From Bacilli bacterium (GTDB lineage: Bacteria; Bacillota_I; Bacilli_A; RFN20; CAG-826), in contig JAFYAZ010000035.1 in NCBI GenBank assembly GCA_017540455.1, forward strand, positions 1-36,509: 36,509 nt of DNA, read 5' to 3'. The notes beneath the pieces are model-generated. The model saw only the letters and a program-made list of their open reading frames with translations. It did no database searches and was not told the origin of the DNA. Positions 1 through 8,410 of the stretch are shown piece after piece (the stretch's first letter is position 1; each line of letters starts with the position of its first letter). The position numbers and the translations under genes are program-made.

Positions 1-82
1 CGACTGGAGCAGATGAGAACATCTTGGACTTGGTCTTCATCTGAACGTGGATCTCTAAGCCAATGACTGCTTCGAAGTTCAT
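1..82 (-). CDS. gatB: Glu-tRNA(Gln)/Asp-tRNA(Asn) amidotransferase subunit B, N-terminal fragment
   Basis: Only the first 27 codons are in the window; the gene continues past the left edge. The translation begins [20 protein letters not shown], the highly conserved start of GatB, the subunit that binds the mischarged tRNA and activates it with ATP. The ATG overlaps the gatA stop codon in an ATGA, so the two genes are translationally coupled. It is the third gene of a gatC-gatA-gatB operon. Identification rests on this short N-terminus plus gene order, which together are distinctive. Confidence 0.93.
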   Translation of the reverse strand, partial: MNFEAVIGLEIHVQMKTKSKMFSSAPV

Positions 83-1548
83 AAGTTGCCCTCCTTTTTG
101 TTGAGGATGCTGACGTTAGCGAGGCCAGAGGCTCTTTCGAAAGCGGCAGCGATCTGGAATAACTTCTTCTCCTCAAAGGCGCGGCCCATGATGTTGATGC
201 CAACAGGAAGGCCTTCTTTAAAGAAGAGAGGCAAGGTGATGGATGGAAGTCCGGCGAAGTTGCCTAAGGCAAGATGGTTATCCGCCATAAGGTATTCGTC
301 AGAGAGTTTGTCGGACACGCTCTCAAAGAGAGGCGCGACGGTTGGAGCGGCTGGGAGATAGATGAAGTCGTAATCCTTGAGGATTTCGTTCACCTTCTCA
401 ACGATCTTGGCGCGGTTACGCTGAGCTCTGAGGAAGAGTTCTTCTTGGTTCTCTCTCATAAGGCAGTAGGAACCGATGACGAAACGTCTCTTGATGAGTT
501 CGCTGAATCCCTTGTCGCGAGCGTTGAACATGACTTCCTGGTAGGACTTGCCACCATGATATGGACCGAACTTGATGCCATCGAGGTTGGCGTCGTTCGA
601 AGTGGCCTCAGCACAGGAGATGACCATGTAGGTCGCGTAGATGGATTCGAGAAGCTTCTTATCAAAACTCACAAAATCAACAGCAATTCCTTGCTCTTTT
701 GCGGCTTCAATGGATTTTTCGAAGTGTTTTTTGATTTCTTCGTCGGAAATGGAATCGATGATCTCCTTGATGATGGCGATCTTCATTCCAGCGACCGGTT
801 TATCGAGGTTTTCTTCATAACGCTCGACAGGTCTTGTGGAGCTTGTTGAGTCGTTAAGGTCACGACCAGACAAGACATCGAGAAGAACGGCGGACGAATA
901 AACGTCACGGCTGAAGTAGGCAACGTGGTCAAGTGATGGGGCGAATGGGAATAAGCCGTAGCGGCTGATTCTTCCCCAAGTTGGTTTCATACCGACAAGG
1001 CCGGCGAGCGAAGCTGGTTTTCTGACGGAGTCGCCAGTGTCGCTTCCAAGAGCGAATGGAACGATTGAGGCGGCAACAGCGGCAGCGCTGCCACAGCTCG
1101 AACCTCCAATGCCTCTCTTGTGGCTTGGATCCCATGGGTTATAGGTGATGCCAAGGTGGCCGGTGGTTCCGGTTCCGCCCATGGCGAGTTCATCAAGGGT
1201 GGTCTTGCCAAGAAGAACGGCTTTGGCTTCCCTGAGTTTGGTGATGACGGTCGCATCATAAACTGGGATGTATCCGTTAAGGATGTTGCTCGAAGCGGTT
1301 GATGGAATTCCTTTGGTGGAATAGTTGTCTTTGGAAAAATATGGGATGCCCCAAAGTGGATTGTCTTTCTCTGGTTCGGTTAAAGAGGTGGCAAACGCTT
1401 TGGCGCCTTCATCGTCGATGTACTCGAAAGCGTTGTCCTTGTTCTCATGAGCTCTCTTGAGAGCTTCTTCGGTGAGTTCAAGTGGGGTGACTTTCTTTTC
1501 GACAAGAGCCTCATGGAGCTCTTTGAGTGATAAATCTAAGTAACTCAT
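79..1548 (-). CDS. gatA: Glu-tRNA(Gln)/Asp-tRNA(Asn) amidotransferase subunit A
   Basis: This is a 489-residue cytoplasmic amidase-signature protein. It is the glutaminase subunit that frees ammonia to amidate Glu-tRNA(Gln) and/or Asp-tRNA(Asn) in the GatCAB complex. The Ser-cisSer-Lys triad is recognisable: K73 in FSKDN, cis-Ser S150 in GGSSCGS and nucleophile S174 in [11 protein letters not shown]. The C-terminal region ([19 protein letters not shown]) is also typical. Two residues around the triad are unusual: the canonical GGSSGGS reads GGSSCGS, and DTGGS reads DTGDS. The start ATG overlaps the gatC stop as ATGA, and the stop overlaps gatB. The gene order makes GatA far more likely than a stand-alone amidase. 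Confidence 0.93.
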   Translation of the reverse strand: MSYLDLSLKELHEALVEKKVTPLELTEEALKRAHENKDNAFEYIDDEGAKAFATSLTEPEKDNPLWGIPYFSKDNYSTKGIPSTASSNILNGYIPVYDATVITKLREAKAVLLGKTTLDELAMGGTGTTGHLGITYNPWDPSHKRGIGGSSCGSAAAVAASIVPFALGSDTGDSVRKPASLAGLVGMKPTWGRISRYGLFPFAPSLDHVAYFSRDVYSSAVLLDVLSGRDLNDSTSSTRPVERYEENLDKPVAGMKIAIIKEIIDSISDEEIKKHFEKSIEAAKEQGIAVDFVSFDKKLLESIYATYMVISCAEATSNDANLDGIKFGPYHGGKSYQEVMFNARDKGFSELIKRRFVIGSYCLMRENQEELFLRAQRNRAKIVEKVNEILKDYDFIYLPAAPTVAPLFESVSDKLSDEYLMADNHLALGNFAGLPSITLPLFFKEGLPVGINIMGRAFEEKKLFQIAAAFERASGLANVSILNKKEGNL

Positions 1549-1841
1549 AGAACCACCTTCGGCAACTTAACTTGGTTGTCCTGGACATTGCCAGCATTCT
1601 TTAAAGCGACCTCACGTGGAAGAGGTTCAAGAGCCTCATCTTCGCGGAGGAAATCAGTTGTGCAATCAAATGGGAAAGTCATTGGCTCATAGTTCTCTAA
1701 GCCTTCGATCTCTCCAATCGCACCCATTAGTTTTGTGAGCACTCCGAACTCTTTCTCGAGGGTATCGTATTGCTCATCTGACATTGAGAAGAGCAGCCTG
1801 TTGGCTGCATCGACCAATACTTCTTTGTTGATTGTTTTCAT
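1545..1841 (-). CDS. gatC: Glu-tRNA(Gln)/Asp-tRNA(Asn) amidotransferase subunit C
   Basis: This 98-residue protein has the normal GatC length and sits first in the gatCAB operon. GatC is a small helical belt that wraps GatA and stabilises its contact with GatB. The region around residues 46-56, with ENYEPMTFPF near the end of the helical part, and the C-terminal acidic segment REDEALEPLPREVALKNA resemble the GatC motif 'LREDeV...r.e.lkNAP'. Its stop overlaps the gatA start. No clear Shine-Dalgarno sequence precedes the ATG; upstream lie an inverted repeat and the rpiB terminator. Confidence 0.9.
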   Translation of the reverse strand: MKTINKEVLVDAANRLLFSMSDEQYDTLEKEFGVLTKLMGAIGEIEGLENYEPMTFPFDCTTDFLREDEALEPLPREVALKNAGNVQDNQVKLPKVVL

Positions 1842-1862
1842 AGTTTTTACCCGAACATAAGG

Positions 1863-1882
1863 TTACCACTTGTGAGTGGTAA
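1863..1882. promoter_or_regulatory. Inverted repeat upstream of gatC
   Basis: TTACCACT-TGTG-AGTGGTAA is a perfect 8-bp inverted repeat lying 22 bases upstream of the gatC start. It falls between a weak -35-like TTTACC and a -10-like TATGTT (minus strand), so it could be an operator or a leader hairpin. It has no T-run of its own, so it is unlikely to be a terminator. The role is inference. Confidence 0.4.
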
Positions 1883-1918
1883 ACAAAAGAGAAGCCACAA
1901 AATCTTTGTGACTCCTCT
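1880..1918 (-). terminator. Intrinsic terminator after rpiB
   Basis: A 14-bp stem (1888-1901 with 1905-1918, two G-U pairs in the minus-strand RNA) with a 3-nt loop is followed on the minus strand by TTTTGTTT. It lies between the rpiB stop (1931) and gatC, separating the prfA-rpiB operon from gatCAB. The opposite side is also T-rich, so it could act in both directions. Confidence 0.8.
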
Positions 1919-1930
1919 GTTTTTTTGTTA

Positions 1931-2377
1931 CTAGTTATCGCGTTTTTCGATGTCGGAAATCTCGTTCACCCTTCTGAGATGTTTGTCTCCCATGAAGTCG
2001 GTCGAGAGGAAGATGTCCACTCTCTTGAGAACGTCTTCGGTTTCCATGAAACGGCCAGCGAAGGCGACCATGTTTGCGTTGTTGTGCATTCTAAGGAGGC
2101 CGGTGACTTCGTCGTTATAGCCGATGCCGCAGCGGATGCCTTTGACTTTGTTCGCGGCGATGCAGATGCCTTCGGCACTGCCACAGCAGAGGATGCCGTA
2201 TTCCGCTTTTCCGGAGATGACGTCTTTTGCAGCTTTCTCAGCGAAGATTGGATAATCAACCGAGTCGGCTGAATAGGTTCCTTCGTCTAAGACCTCGTGA
2301 CCTTTTTCGGTGAGGTGCTTTTTGATGGCTTCCTTAAGTTCGAAGCCGGCGTGATCGCTTCCGAGTGAGATTTTCAT
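1931..2377 (-). CDS. rpiB: Ribose-5-phosphate isomerase B / RpiB-LacAB family sugar-phosphate isomerase
   Basis: This 148-residue protein starts MKISLGSDHAGFELK, the hallmark of the RpiB/LacA/LacB family. RpiB interconverts ribose-5-phosphate and ribulose-5-phosphate in the cytosol. The catalytic cysteine is probably C65 (GILCCGSAEG), followed by IAANKVKGIRCG and the HNNANMVAFAGR segment that lines the active site. The loop after the cysteine reads GSAEG rather than the usual GTGIG. I chose the ATG at 2377, which is preceded by GGAGGAACAATA and overlaps the tsaC stop by one base (TAATG); a start five codons upstream has no such support. It is the last gene of prfA-prmC-tsaC-rpiB. Confidence 0.92.
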   Translation of the reverse strand: MKISLGSDHAGFELKEAIKKHLTEKGHEVLDEGTYSADSVDYPIFAEKAAKDVISGKAEYGILCCGSAEGICIAANKVKGIRCGIGYNDEVTGLLRMHNNANMVAFAGRFMETEDVLKRVDIFLSTDFMGDKHLRRVNEISDIEKRDN

Positions 2378-2988
2378 TATTGTTCCTCCCAATACGCCAA
2401 TATCTTTTCGAAAGGTATTGGACCTTCTCTGACCAAGGTTATTTTATCATCTGCGGTTAAGTTGATGATGGTCGTTGGAGTCAAAGACTCACATTCACCT
2501 TTGACGACGGCTGGAAGCTCATCGCCAAATGCCTTGACGACATCATCGAAATATTTGGTTGTCGGCTCGCCTGATTTGTTGGCGCTGGTGACGAGAAGCG
2601 GTCTTCCCACTGCTTCGATCAGTTTCTTAACAAATGGCGAATCAGGGACTCTGATACCGATGACATTAGTTCCAAGTGTAACCCATTCAGGAAGGCTCTT
2701 TTTCGCATTCACCAAAACGGTCAATTCGCCTGGCAAGAAATGGTCCATGACAGATTTGACTTTATCTGAAATCTCGATGTATTTCGCAGCTTCTTCTAGC
2801 GACGAACACATAAGGGCAAACGGCTTGTTCGGTGGGCGTCTTTTGATGGCGACTAAACGATCGAAAGCGACCTTCGAATCATAAACACAGCCGACCCCAT
2901 AAACGGTTTCGGTTGGGAAGGCTAAAACTTCTTCATCCTTAAGGACTTTGCTAGCTTTTTCGATGTCTTCAATATTCAAAAATTCCAT
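2377..2988 (-). CDS. tsaC: L-threonylcarbamoyladenylate synthase (Sua5/YrdC/YwlC family)
   Basis: This 203-residue protein matches the single-domain YrdC fold. It makes threonylcarbamoyl-AMP from threonine, bicarbonate and ATP, the first step of t6A37 modification of ANN-decoding tRNAs. Diagnostic parts are the N-terminal FPTETVYGVGCV, IKRRPPNKPFALMC, and the late LLVTSANKSGEPTT. It lacks the extra C-terminal Sua5 domain. The ATG at 2988 was chosen because GTGGGG lies 6 bases upstream; the in-frame GTG at 3000 would overlap that site. It follows prmC, a neighbour seen in many Firmicutes (prfA-prmC-ywlC). Confidence 0.93.
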   Translation of the reverse strand: MEFLNIEDIEKASKVLKDEEVLAFPTETVYGVGCVYDSKVAFDRLVAIKRRPPNKPFALMCSSLEEAAKYIEISDKVKSVMDHFLPGELTVLVNAKKSLPEWVTLGTNVIGIRVPDSPFVKKLIEAVGRPLLVTSANKSGEPTTKYFDDVVKAFGDELPAVVKGECESLTPTTIINLTADDKITLVREGPIPFEKILAYWEEQ

Positions 2989-2999
2989 GCAAAACCCCA

Positions 3000-3845
3000 C
3001 TATTTTACGAAAATGTAGAGGAATCTGGTGAATCCGTTGAGGTCTTTTGCGAACTCGTAGGTGTAGTCCTCAAGATACTTTTTCATGAGGTCTTCGAGCC
3101 ACATTTCAAGGTCTGGGGAGATCTCAAACGCCATGAATAGAGAACCCTTCTTGACCTTCTTGTAATCTCTGAAGATCGACTCGTAGACGGAGTGCTTTTT
3201 ATCAAGCCAAAGCGCGCTTGCAGGTTCGTAATTTCTCACTGACGCCTGAGCGTCTTCTTTATTGAGGATGTATGGAGGATTGGAAACGATGATGTCGAGG
3301 TTGATGTTGTTCTCGATATATGGGGTTAAGGCGTCACCTTCAAGAACCTGGGCTCTGATGTTGTAACGGTCAAAGTTCTCTTTGGCGACCTCAAGGGCTT
3401 TTGGCGAGATGTCGCTTGCAACGATGAGCCAATTCGAAAAGCTTTGTCTTAAGCCGATGGAGATACAGCCACTGCCGGTTCCGATATCGGCAACAACCAG
3501 GTAGTTACGAGGATCATAATATTTGTCGATTCTCTCGCTGATGCCAGAGACGAGTTCTTCGGTTTCGCCTCTTGGGATCAAAACGTTCTCGTTGATCTTG
3601 ATTGGGGTGCCAAGGAAGTCGGCCTCACCAAGAACGTATTCGACAGGTTCGCCTTTGATGAGTTTCTGAACCTGTTCTTTGAAGAGTTCGTAGTTCTTCA
3701 TTTCCCTCTCTTTGTAAAAGAGGACGTCGATTTGTTCATGAAGGCCTTCGTCGTGCATTAAAAGAATGCGCAAATCCATGGCCATAACGCCATAAGGTTT
3801 TGCAAGCGCATAGGCTTCCTTGTAGGCTTCATCAATTGTCGGCAT
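3000..3845 (-). CDS. prmC: Peptide chain release factor N5-glutamine methyltransferase
   Basis: This 281-residue protein methylates the glutamine of the GGQ motif in release factors, using S-adenosylmethionine. The N-terminal helical domain (about residues 1-75) binds the release factor. The Rossmann domain carries the SAM motif DIGTGSG (120-126) and the catalytic NPPY (189-192). It sits directly after prfA, whose product is its substrate, with a TAATG stop/start overlap. This is the standard prfA-prmC arrangement. Confidence 0.96.
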   Translation of the reverse strand: MPTIDEAYKEAYALAKPYGVMAMDLRILLMHDEGLHEQIDVLFYKEREMKNYELFKEQVQKLIKGEPVEYVLGEADFLGTPIKINENVLIPRGETEELVSGISERIDKYYDPRNYLVVADIGTGSGCISIGLRQSFSNWLIVASDISPKALEVAKENFDRYNIRAQVLEGDALTPYIENNINLDIIVSNPPYILNKEDAQASVRNYEPASALWLDKKHSVYESIFRDYKKVKKGSLFMAFEISPDLEMWLEDLMKKYLEDYTYEFAKDLNGFTRFLYIFVK

Positions 3846-4927
3846 TATTTGTTGCTTTCTTCTAAGAGCTTTTGTTCCTGGTCGTAATGGATGAGGGCCT
3901 CGATGATGTCATCAAGTTCGCCTTCCATGATACGGTCTAATTGGTTGACGGTGAAACCGATGCGGTGATCGGTGACACGGTTCTGTGGATAGTTGTAGGT
4001 TCTGATCTTCTCACTTCTCTCACCGGTTCCAACTTTGAGTTTTCTTTCAGAAGCGCGGGCGTCGTCCTGTTGCGACTGATAGAAGTCGTGGACTTTGGCG
4101 CGGATCATTCTCATACAGATTTCTTTGTTCTGGAGCTGAGCCTTTTCGGTCTGGCAGCTGACGACGATTCCGGTTGGGATGTGGGTGACACGGACAGCGG
4201 ACTCAGTCTTGTTGACGTTTTGTCCTCCAGCACCCTGGGAACGATATGTGTCGATCTTAAGATCGGTTGGGTTGATTTTGACATCGACCTCTTCCGCTTC
4301 AGGCATGACGAGAACGGTTGCGGTTGAAGTGTGAATACGGCCAGACGCTTCGGTCTTTGGGACTCTCTGGACGCGGTGAGCGCCGCTTTCGAATTTGAGC
4401 TTCGAATAAACGTTCTTTCCTTTAACCATGAAAGAGACGTAGGAGTATCCGCCGGCAGAGCCTTCTTCACCATCGATGTACTGAACTTTCCATCCCTGGT
4501 TCTCAGCGTATCTCGTATACATTCTTAACAAGTCGCCAGCGAAGATGTTTGCTTCATCTCCTCCGACTGCGCCACGAATCTCAACGATGATGTTCTTCTT
4601 ATCGTTTGGATCGGCTGGAAGAAGTTTGCCATGGAGATCGACTTCGATTTGCTCCATCTTCTCTATAAGAGACTTCTTCTCAAGCTTCATCATTTCGGCG
4701 AGTTCTGGGTCGCCGCTGTTGATGATGTCGTCAGCGTCTTTCAAATCGCTTTCGGCCTTAAGGTATTCCAAATAACCTTCATAAGCTTCTGAAAGCGAGG
4801 ACCTTTCTTTGGATAATTCGGTGATAAGAGCCACATTGTTCATGATGGCTGGATCACTAAGGTCACGATCTATTTCTTCACACCTTGTCTTGACGGCTTC
4901 AAGGCGTTTTCTCATGCTTTCTTCCAT
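3845..4927 (-). CDS. prfA: Peptide chain release factor 1
   Basis: This 360-residue RF1 recognises UAA and UAG and triggers peptidyl-tRNA hydrolysis on the ribosome. The GGQ motif is at 234-236 (GAGGQNVNK). The stop-codon-reading PxT element is PKT at 190-192 within HRVQRVPKTEASGRIHTS. The N-terminal half is the usual coiled helical domain. The ATG at 4927 has AGAGG five bases upstream; an ATG four codons later is possible. It is first in its operon, with an extended -10 (TGGTATAAT) just upstream. It is divergent from dnaX. Confidence 0.97.
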   Translation of the reverse strand: MEESMRKRLEAVKTRCEEIDRDLSDPAIMNNVALITELSKERSSLSEAYEGYLEYLKAESDLKDADDIINSGDPELAEMMKLEKKSLIEKMEQIEVDLHGKLLPADPNDKKNIIVEIRGAVGGDEANIFAGDLLRMYTRYAENQGWKVQYIDGEEGSAGGYSYVSFMVKGKNVYSKLKFESGAHRVQRVPKTEASGRIHTSTATVLVMPEAEEVDVKINPTDLKIDTYRSQGAGGQNVNKTESAVRVTHIPTGIVVSCQTEKAQLQNKEICMRMIRAKVHDFYQSQQDDARASERKLKVGTGERSEKIRTYNYPQNRVTDHRIGFTVNQLDRIMEGELDDIIEALIHYDQEQKLLEESNK

Positions 4928-4948
4928 AACAACCTCTCGTGCCTCGTG

Positions 4949-4957
4949 ATTATACCA
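4949..4957 (-). promoter_or_regulatory. Extended -10 promoter of prfA operon
   Basis: The minus strand reads TGGTATAAT here, a perfect -10 with the TGn extension; the -35 region is weak. Transcription would start near 4942, giving a leader of about 15 bases that contains the AGAGG ribosome-binding site. Confidence 0.65.
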
Positions 4958-4993
4958 TAGGGTTATTCTCTCTAGAAGTCGTAAAAGTCTTCA

Positions 4994-5009
4994 TTCTCAC
5001 TAGTGAGAA
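4994..5009. promoter_or_regulatory. 16-bp perfect palindrome between prfA and dnaX
   Basis: TTCTCACTAGTGAGAA is a perfect palindrome lying about 67 bases upstream of the prfA start and 39 upstream of the dnaX start. It overlaps the position where a -35 for dnaX should be (-10 TATAAT at 5024-5029). A dimeric transcription factor site is the natural reading, but this is inference. Confidence 0.4.
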
Positions 5010-5023
5010 AAGGCTAGTTAGAG

Positions 5024-5029
5024 TATAAT
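5024..5029 (+). promoter_or_regulatory. -10 box of dnaX operon
   Basis: A perfect TATAAT lies 19 bases before the dnaX ATG. The -35 spacing position holds part of the palindrome 4994-5009 and matches TTGACA poorly. The predicted leader is only about 12 bases long and has only a weak Shine-Dalgarno (GGAAAC). Confidence 0.6.
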
Positions 5030-5048
5030 CAAAAACGGAAACTGAAAT

Positions 5049-6872
5049 ATGTCATATAAAGCTTTATATCTCACTTACCGTCCTCAGACTTTCGAAGAAG
5101 TCGCTGGCCAGAAGCCGATTGTGCGTACGCTTAAGAACGCCCTCGCGACCGGGAAGATGGCTCACGCTTATCTTTTCGCCGGCCCACGCGGAACAGGCAA
5201 AACCTCTATGGCTCGTCTTTTCGCCAAAGCCCTTAACTGCGAAGAAGGCCTCGGCCATCAGTGCAACCAGTGCCAGAACTGCCAGGAAGTCGCTAACGGC
5301 ACCCACCCAGACGTCATTGAAATCGACGCCGCCTCAAACAATGGCGTTGATCAAGTCCGTGACCTCATCGAAAAGGTCAGGTACGCCCCAATCAAAGGAA
5401 ACTACAAAGTCTATATCATCGACGAAGTCCATATGATGACGACCGGCGCCTTCAACGCCCTCCTCAAGACCATCGAGGAACCACCGGAGAACGTCATCTT
5501 CATCCTTTGCACCACCGAACCATTCAAGGTCATCCCAACCATTCTTTCCCGTTGTCAGAGATTCGATTTCTCGAAACTCTCCTATGAGGAAATGAGCGAG
5601 AAATTACACGAAATCCTCGACAAAGAAGGCACGAAATACACCGAAGCAGGTCTTAAGACCATCATCGATTTGGCTGATGGAGGCATGCGTGATGCCCTTT
5701 CCATCCTTGACCAAGTCCTCGCTTTCAGTAACAACATCTTACACGAAGAAGATGTCCTCGCCATGTATGGCTTAGCAAGCATCGACGAGAAGGTTGACCT
5801 TATCCTTTCGATCAAGGAAGGCAACGTCGCCGAAGTCGTCAAAAAGAGCGAAGCCTATCTCGCTGGCGGAATCGATATCCGTAGGCTTGTCTTAGAACTC
5901 ATCTCGTTGCTCAAGGATCTTCTCATTTATGAAAAGACCAATGACGTAGACCTTATGGAGAAGCTCGACAAAGAGAACGCTGACACTTTAGCGAAGAATC
6001 TCTCCCCTGCCGATTGCAATTCCATGATCTCTGCTCTTATTGAAGCCCAGAACAATTTCAGAAACGTCTCTGACATCCGTTCGCTCTTCGAACTCACACT
6101 TCTCAGAATGGCTTCAAGCGATAACGCTGCTCCTGCTCCAAAACCTGTTAAGAAAGCGGAGCCAAAACCAGTCCAACCAAAGGTTGAAGAACCAAAACCT
6201 GAGCCTGTTATCCAAGAGCCAGTCGTCTCTGAACCGGTCGAAGAAGAACCAGAAAGCCCACTCTTTGATTTCATCAACGAGAACAAATATAGCCCCGAGC
6301 CGAAGAAGAAGGGCGAGGTCCCTGATTGGCTTGTGAGCAAAGAAGAACCAGAGGAGCCAGCTCCAGAGCCAAAGAAAGAGGAACCAGTCAAAGAGGATAC
6401 GATCATCCGTTCGACCTCAATCGACACCTCGAAGATCTCCCACTACGACATCGTCACAACCGGAACGAACTTTGTTCTTTCCGAAGAGCAGATCTTCAAC
6501 ATCTCGGTTCTCGCTTCTAAAGAAGAGAGGCTTTCCCTCAAAGATAAGTGGCCTCTTCTTGAGGAACTCAAGATGGATCCAAAATTCGGTAAGGTGGCAA
6601 GCCTTCTTAGCGATGCTTCGCCATTCTGCCTTTGCAAAGAAGCTTTGGTCCTTGCCTATCAGCACAAGAACCAGGCCGACAAAGCCAACTTGGTTAACAA
6701 CCAAGCGGCCTTATCCGATCTCGTTGAAGCGATGCTTGGCCGTAGGGTGTTTGTCTACGCCCTCAACCCAGATGATCGCATCAAGGTCCGCACCTACTAT
6801 TACGAGAGAGTCCAAATGGGCCAGGTGCCAAACAAGAAAGACATAGTCTTACAATTACCAGTGATTAAATAA
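5049..6872 (+). CDS. dnaX: DNA polymerase III subunit gamma/tau
   Basis: This 607-residue clamp-loader ATPase loads the sliding clamp and, through tau, links the replicase parts. AAA+ features are Walker A GPRGTGKTS (45-53), zinc cysteines C64, C72, C75 and C78, Walker B DEVH (125-128) and sensor SRC (167-169). A proline/glutamate/lysine-rich linker runs from about 355 to 455, followed by a tau-specific C-terminal domain. I saw no canonical A AAA AAG slippery site, so a gamma form made by frameshifting is not supported. It is the first gene of an operon continuing through ebfC to rsmI. Confidence 0.96.
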   Translation: MSYKALYLTYRPQTFEEVAGQKPIVRTLKNALATGKMAHAYLFAGPRGTGKTSMARLFAKALNCEEGLGHQCNQCQNCQEVANGTHPDVIEIDAASNNGVDQVRDLIEKVRYAPIKGNYKVYIIDEVHMMTTGAFNALLKTIEEPPENVIFILCTTEPFKVIPTILSRCQRFDFSKLSYEEMSEKLHEILDKEGTKYTEAGLKTIIDLADGGMRDALSILDQVLAFSNNILHEEDVLAMYGLASIDEKVDLILSIKEGNVAEVVKKSEAYLAGGIDIRRLVLELISLLKDLLIYEKTNDVDLMEKLDKENADTLAKNLSPADCNSMISALIEAQNNFRNVSDIRSLFELTLLRMASSDNAAPAPKPVKKAEPKPVQPKVEEPKPEPVIQEPVVSEPVEEEPESPLFDFINENKYSPEPKKKGEVPDWLVSKEEPEEPAPEPKKEEPVKEDTIIRSTSIDTSKISHYDIVTTGTNFVLSEEQIFNISVLASKEERLSLKDKWPLLEELKMDPKFGKVASLLSDASPFCLCKEALVLAYQHKNQADKANLVNNQAALSDLVEAMLGRRVFVYALNPDDRIKVRTYYYERVQMGQVPNKKDIVLQLPVIK

Positions 6873-6886
6873 GGAGAGGTAATAAT

Positions 6887-7192
6887 ATGAATCCAATGCA
6901 GCAAATGTTAGCTAATGCTAAAAGAATGGAACGCGAGCTTAAGAAAGCCCACGAAGAATTAGCGACAAAAGAGTTTGTCGTCAAGAAAGCCGGCATCATC
7001 GAAGTCACCATCATGGGCGACAGAAAGATCAAAGCCATCAAGATCGACAAAGACGCTCTCTCTGCCGATAACGAAGAAATGGTTGAAGAGACCCTCGCCA
7101 TGGCCATCAACGAAGCCTATGACAAAGTCCAGGCTGAGAGCGATGCCATCGAAGAGAGAGTCACCGGACAAAGAGGAGTGCTCGGATTCTGA
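6887..7192 (+). CDS. ebfC: YbaB/EbfC family nucleoid-associated protein
   Basis: This 101-residue protein has a typical length and composition: an N-terminal helix MNPMQQMLANAKRMERELKK, a short beta-sheet core (VTIMGDRKIKAIKI) and a C-terminal helix. Family members form dimers that bind DNA, and the gene almost always lies between dnaX and recR, as here. A strong AAGGAGAGGT site precedes the ATG. The stop overlaps the recR start (TGATG). Confidence 0.95.
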   Translation: MNPMQQMLANAKRMERELKKAHEELATKEFVVKKAGIIEVTIMGDRKIKAIKIDKDALSADNEEMVEETLAMAINEAYDKVQAESDAIEERVTGQRGVLGF

Positions 7193-7788
7193 TGAAAGAA
7201 CTCCGCTCTTTGACAGAATTAATTGAATCATTCAGCAAGCTTCCCGGCGTCGGCGTCAAAAGCGCTGAGCGTATGGCCTATGCCGTACTTCGCATGAAAG
7301 AAGAAGACCGGGATGATTTTGTGAAGGCCATCAAAGACGTTTCCTCAAACATCCATCCATGCCCGGTATGCGGACTATATACCGAGGACGAAAAGTGTGA
7401 AATCTGTGCAAATCCCGCACGGAACAAGAAAACCATCTGCGTCGTAAGCGAAGCAAAAGACGCTTTGGCGATTGAGAAAATGAATTCCTTTGATGGAGTT
7501 TTCCACGTGCTTGGAGGAGTCGTCTCCCCTAGCCACGGAATCGGACCTGATGATCTCAACATCAAGTCGCTTCTTGATCGCGTCAAAGAGAACGAGGCTA
7601 CCGAAGTCATCATTGCCACCAACCCAACCATCGACGGTGAGACCACCGCTTTATTCATCGCCAAAGTCCTTGATGGAGTGGTTCCAACCATCACCAGGTT
7701 AGGCTATGGCTTACCAATGGGTTCATCCCTTGATTACGCGGATGCGTTGACCTTGTCAAAAGCGTTCGAAGGAAGGAAGAAGATCTAA
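7192..7788 (+). CDS. recR: Recombination mediator protein RecR
   Basis: This 198-residue RecR forms a DNA clamp and, with RecO, loads RecA on gapped DNA. Visible parts are the helix-hairpin-helix [15 protein letters not shown] (residues 17-31), zinc ligands C57, C60, C69 and C72 (CPVCGLY...CEIC), the Toprim domain starting [14 protein letters not shown], and a C-terminal Walker-B-like [13 protein letters not shown]. Its ATG overlaps the last base of the ebfC stop. Confidence 0.97.
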   Translation: MKELRSLTELIESFSKLPGVGVKSAERMAYAVLRMKEEDRDDFVKAIKDVSSNIHPCPVCGLYTEDEKCEICANPARNKKTICVVSEAKDALAIEKMNSFDGVFHVLGGVVSPSHGIGPDDLNIKSLLDRVKENEATEVIIATNPTIDGETTALFIAKVLDGVVPTITRLGYGLPMGSSLDYADALTLSKAFEGRKKI

Positions 7789-7789
7789 C

Positions 7790-8410
7790 ATGTTCATCAC
7801 ATTTGAAGGCGGAGAAGGCGCTGGCAAAAGCACAGCCATAAAAAGAATCGTCGAGAAACTCACTTCCGAAGGATATGAGATCGTTTTGACAAGAGAGCCG
7901 GGCGGAACCCCAATCGCCGAAGAGATCAGGAACGTCATCCTCGACAAGAAGAACACGGCTATGGACCCTCGCACCGAGGCTCTTTTATATGCCGCAAGCC
8001 GTCGTCAACACTTGGTTGAAAAAGTCATCCCTGCCCTCAAAGAGGGCAAATTGGTCCTTTGCGACCGTTTCATCGATTCTTCCCTTGCCTATCAAGGCGG
8101 TGCACGCGGAATTGGAATCGACAATGTCTATAACATGAACCTTTTCGCGACCGAAGGAATGCTTCCTGACCTCACGATCCTCTTCGACATCAAACCAGAA
8201 GAGGGTTTGGCGAGAATCGCCGCGAATAGCCAAAGAGAGGTGAACCGCCTCGATGTTGAGAAGCTTGCCTTCCATAACAAAGTCCGCGATTCATTCCATG
8301 AACTTGCGAAGAAATTCCCTGAGAGGTTTGTCATCATCGATGCCTCCAAGAGCCCTGACGAAGTCTTTGAAGAGTCTTATAAGGCCATCGAAGATAGGTT
8401 AAAGAAATGA
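7790..8410 (+). CDS. tmk: Thymidylate kinase
   Basis: This 206-residue kinase phosphorylates dTMP to dTDP for DNA synthesis. The P-loop is GGEGAGKST (7-15), followed by the dTMP-binding [14 protein letters not shown] and the [15 protein letters not shown] segment. The start lies one base after the recR stop, and the gene ends in an ATGA overlap with holB. The context (recR-tmk-holB) is standard for Firmicutes. Confidence 0.97.
   Translation: MFITFEGGEGAGKSTAIKRIVEKLTSEGYEIVLTREPGGTPIAEEIRNVILDKKNTAMDPRTEALLYAASRRQHLVEKVIPALKEGKLVLCDRFIDSSLAYQGGARGIGIDNVYNMNLFATEGMLPDLTILFDIKPEEGLARIAANSQREVNRLDVEKLAFHNKVRDSFHELAKKFPERFVIIDASKSPDEVFEESYKAIEDRLKK

Noticed and set aside
5837-5846. Possible dnaX frameshift site (TCAAAAAG) for a gamma subunit
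   Set aside because: It is not a canonical slippery heptamer in the right frame, and no downstream stem was evident.
5927-6427. 166-residue serine/glycine-rich reading frame opposite dnaX
   Set aside because: It is the antisense shadow of the dnaX proline/glutamate/lysine-rich linker, with no ribosome-binding site.
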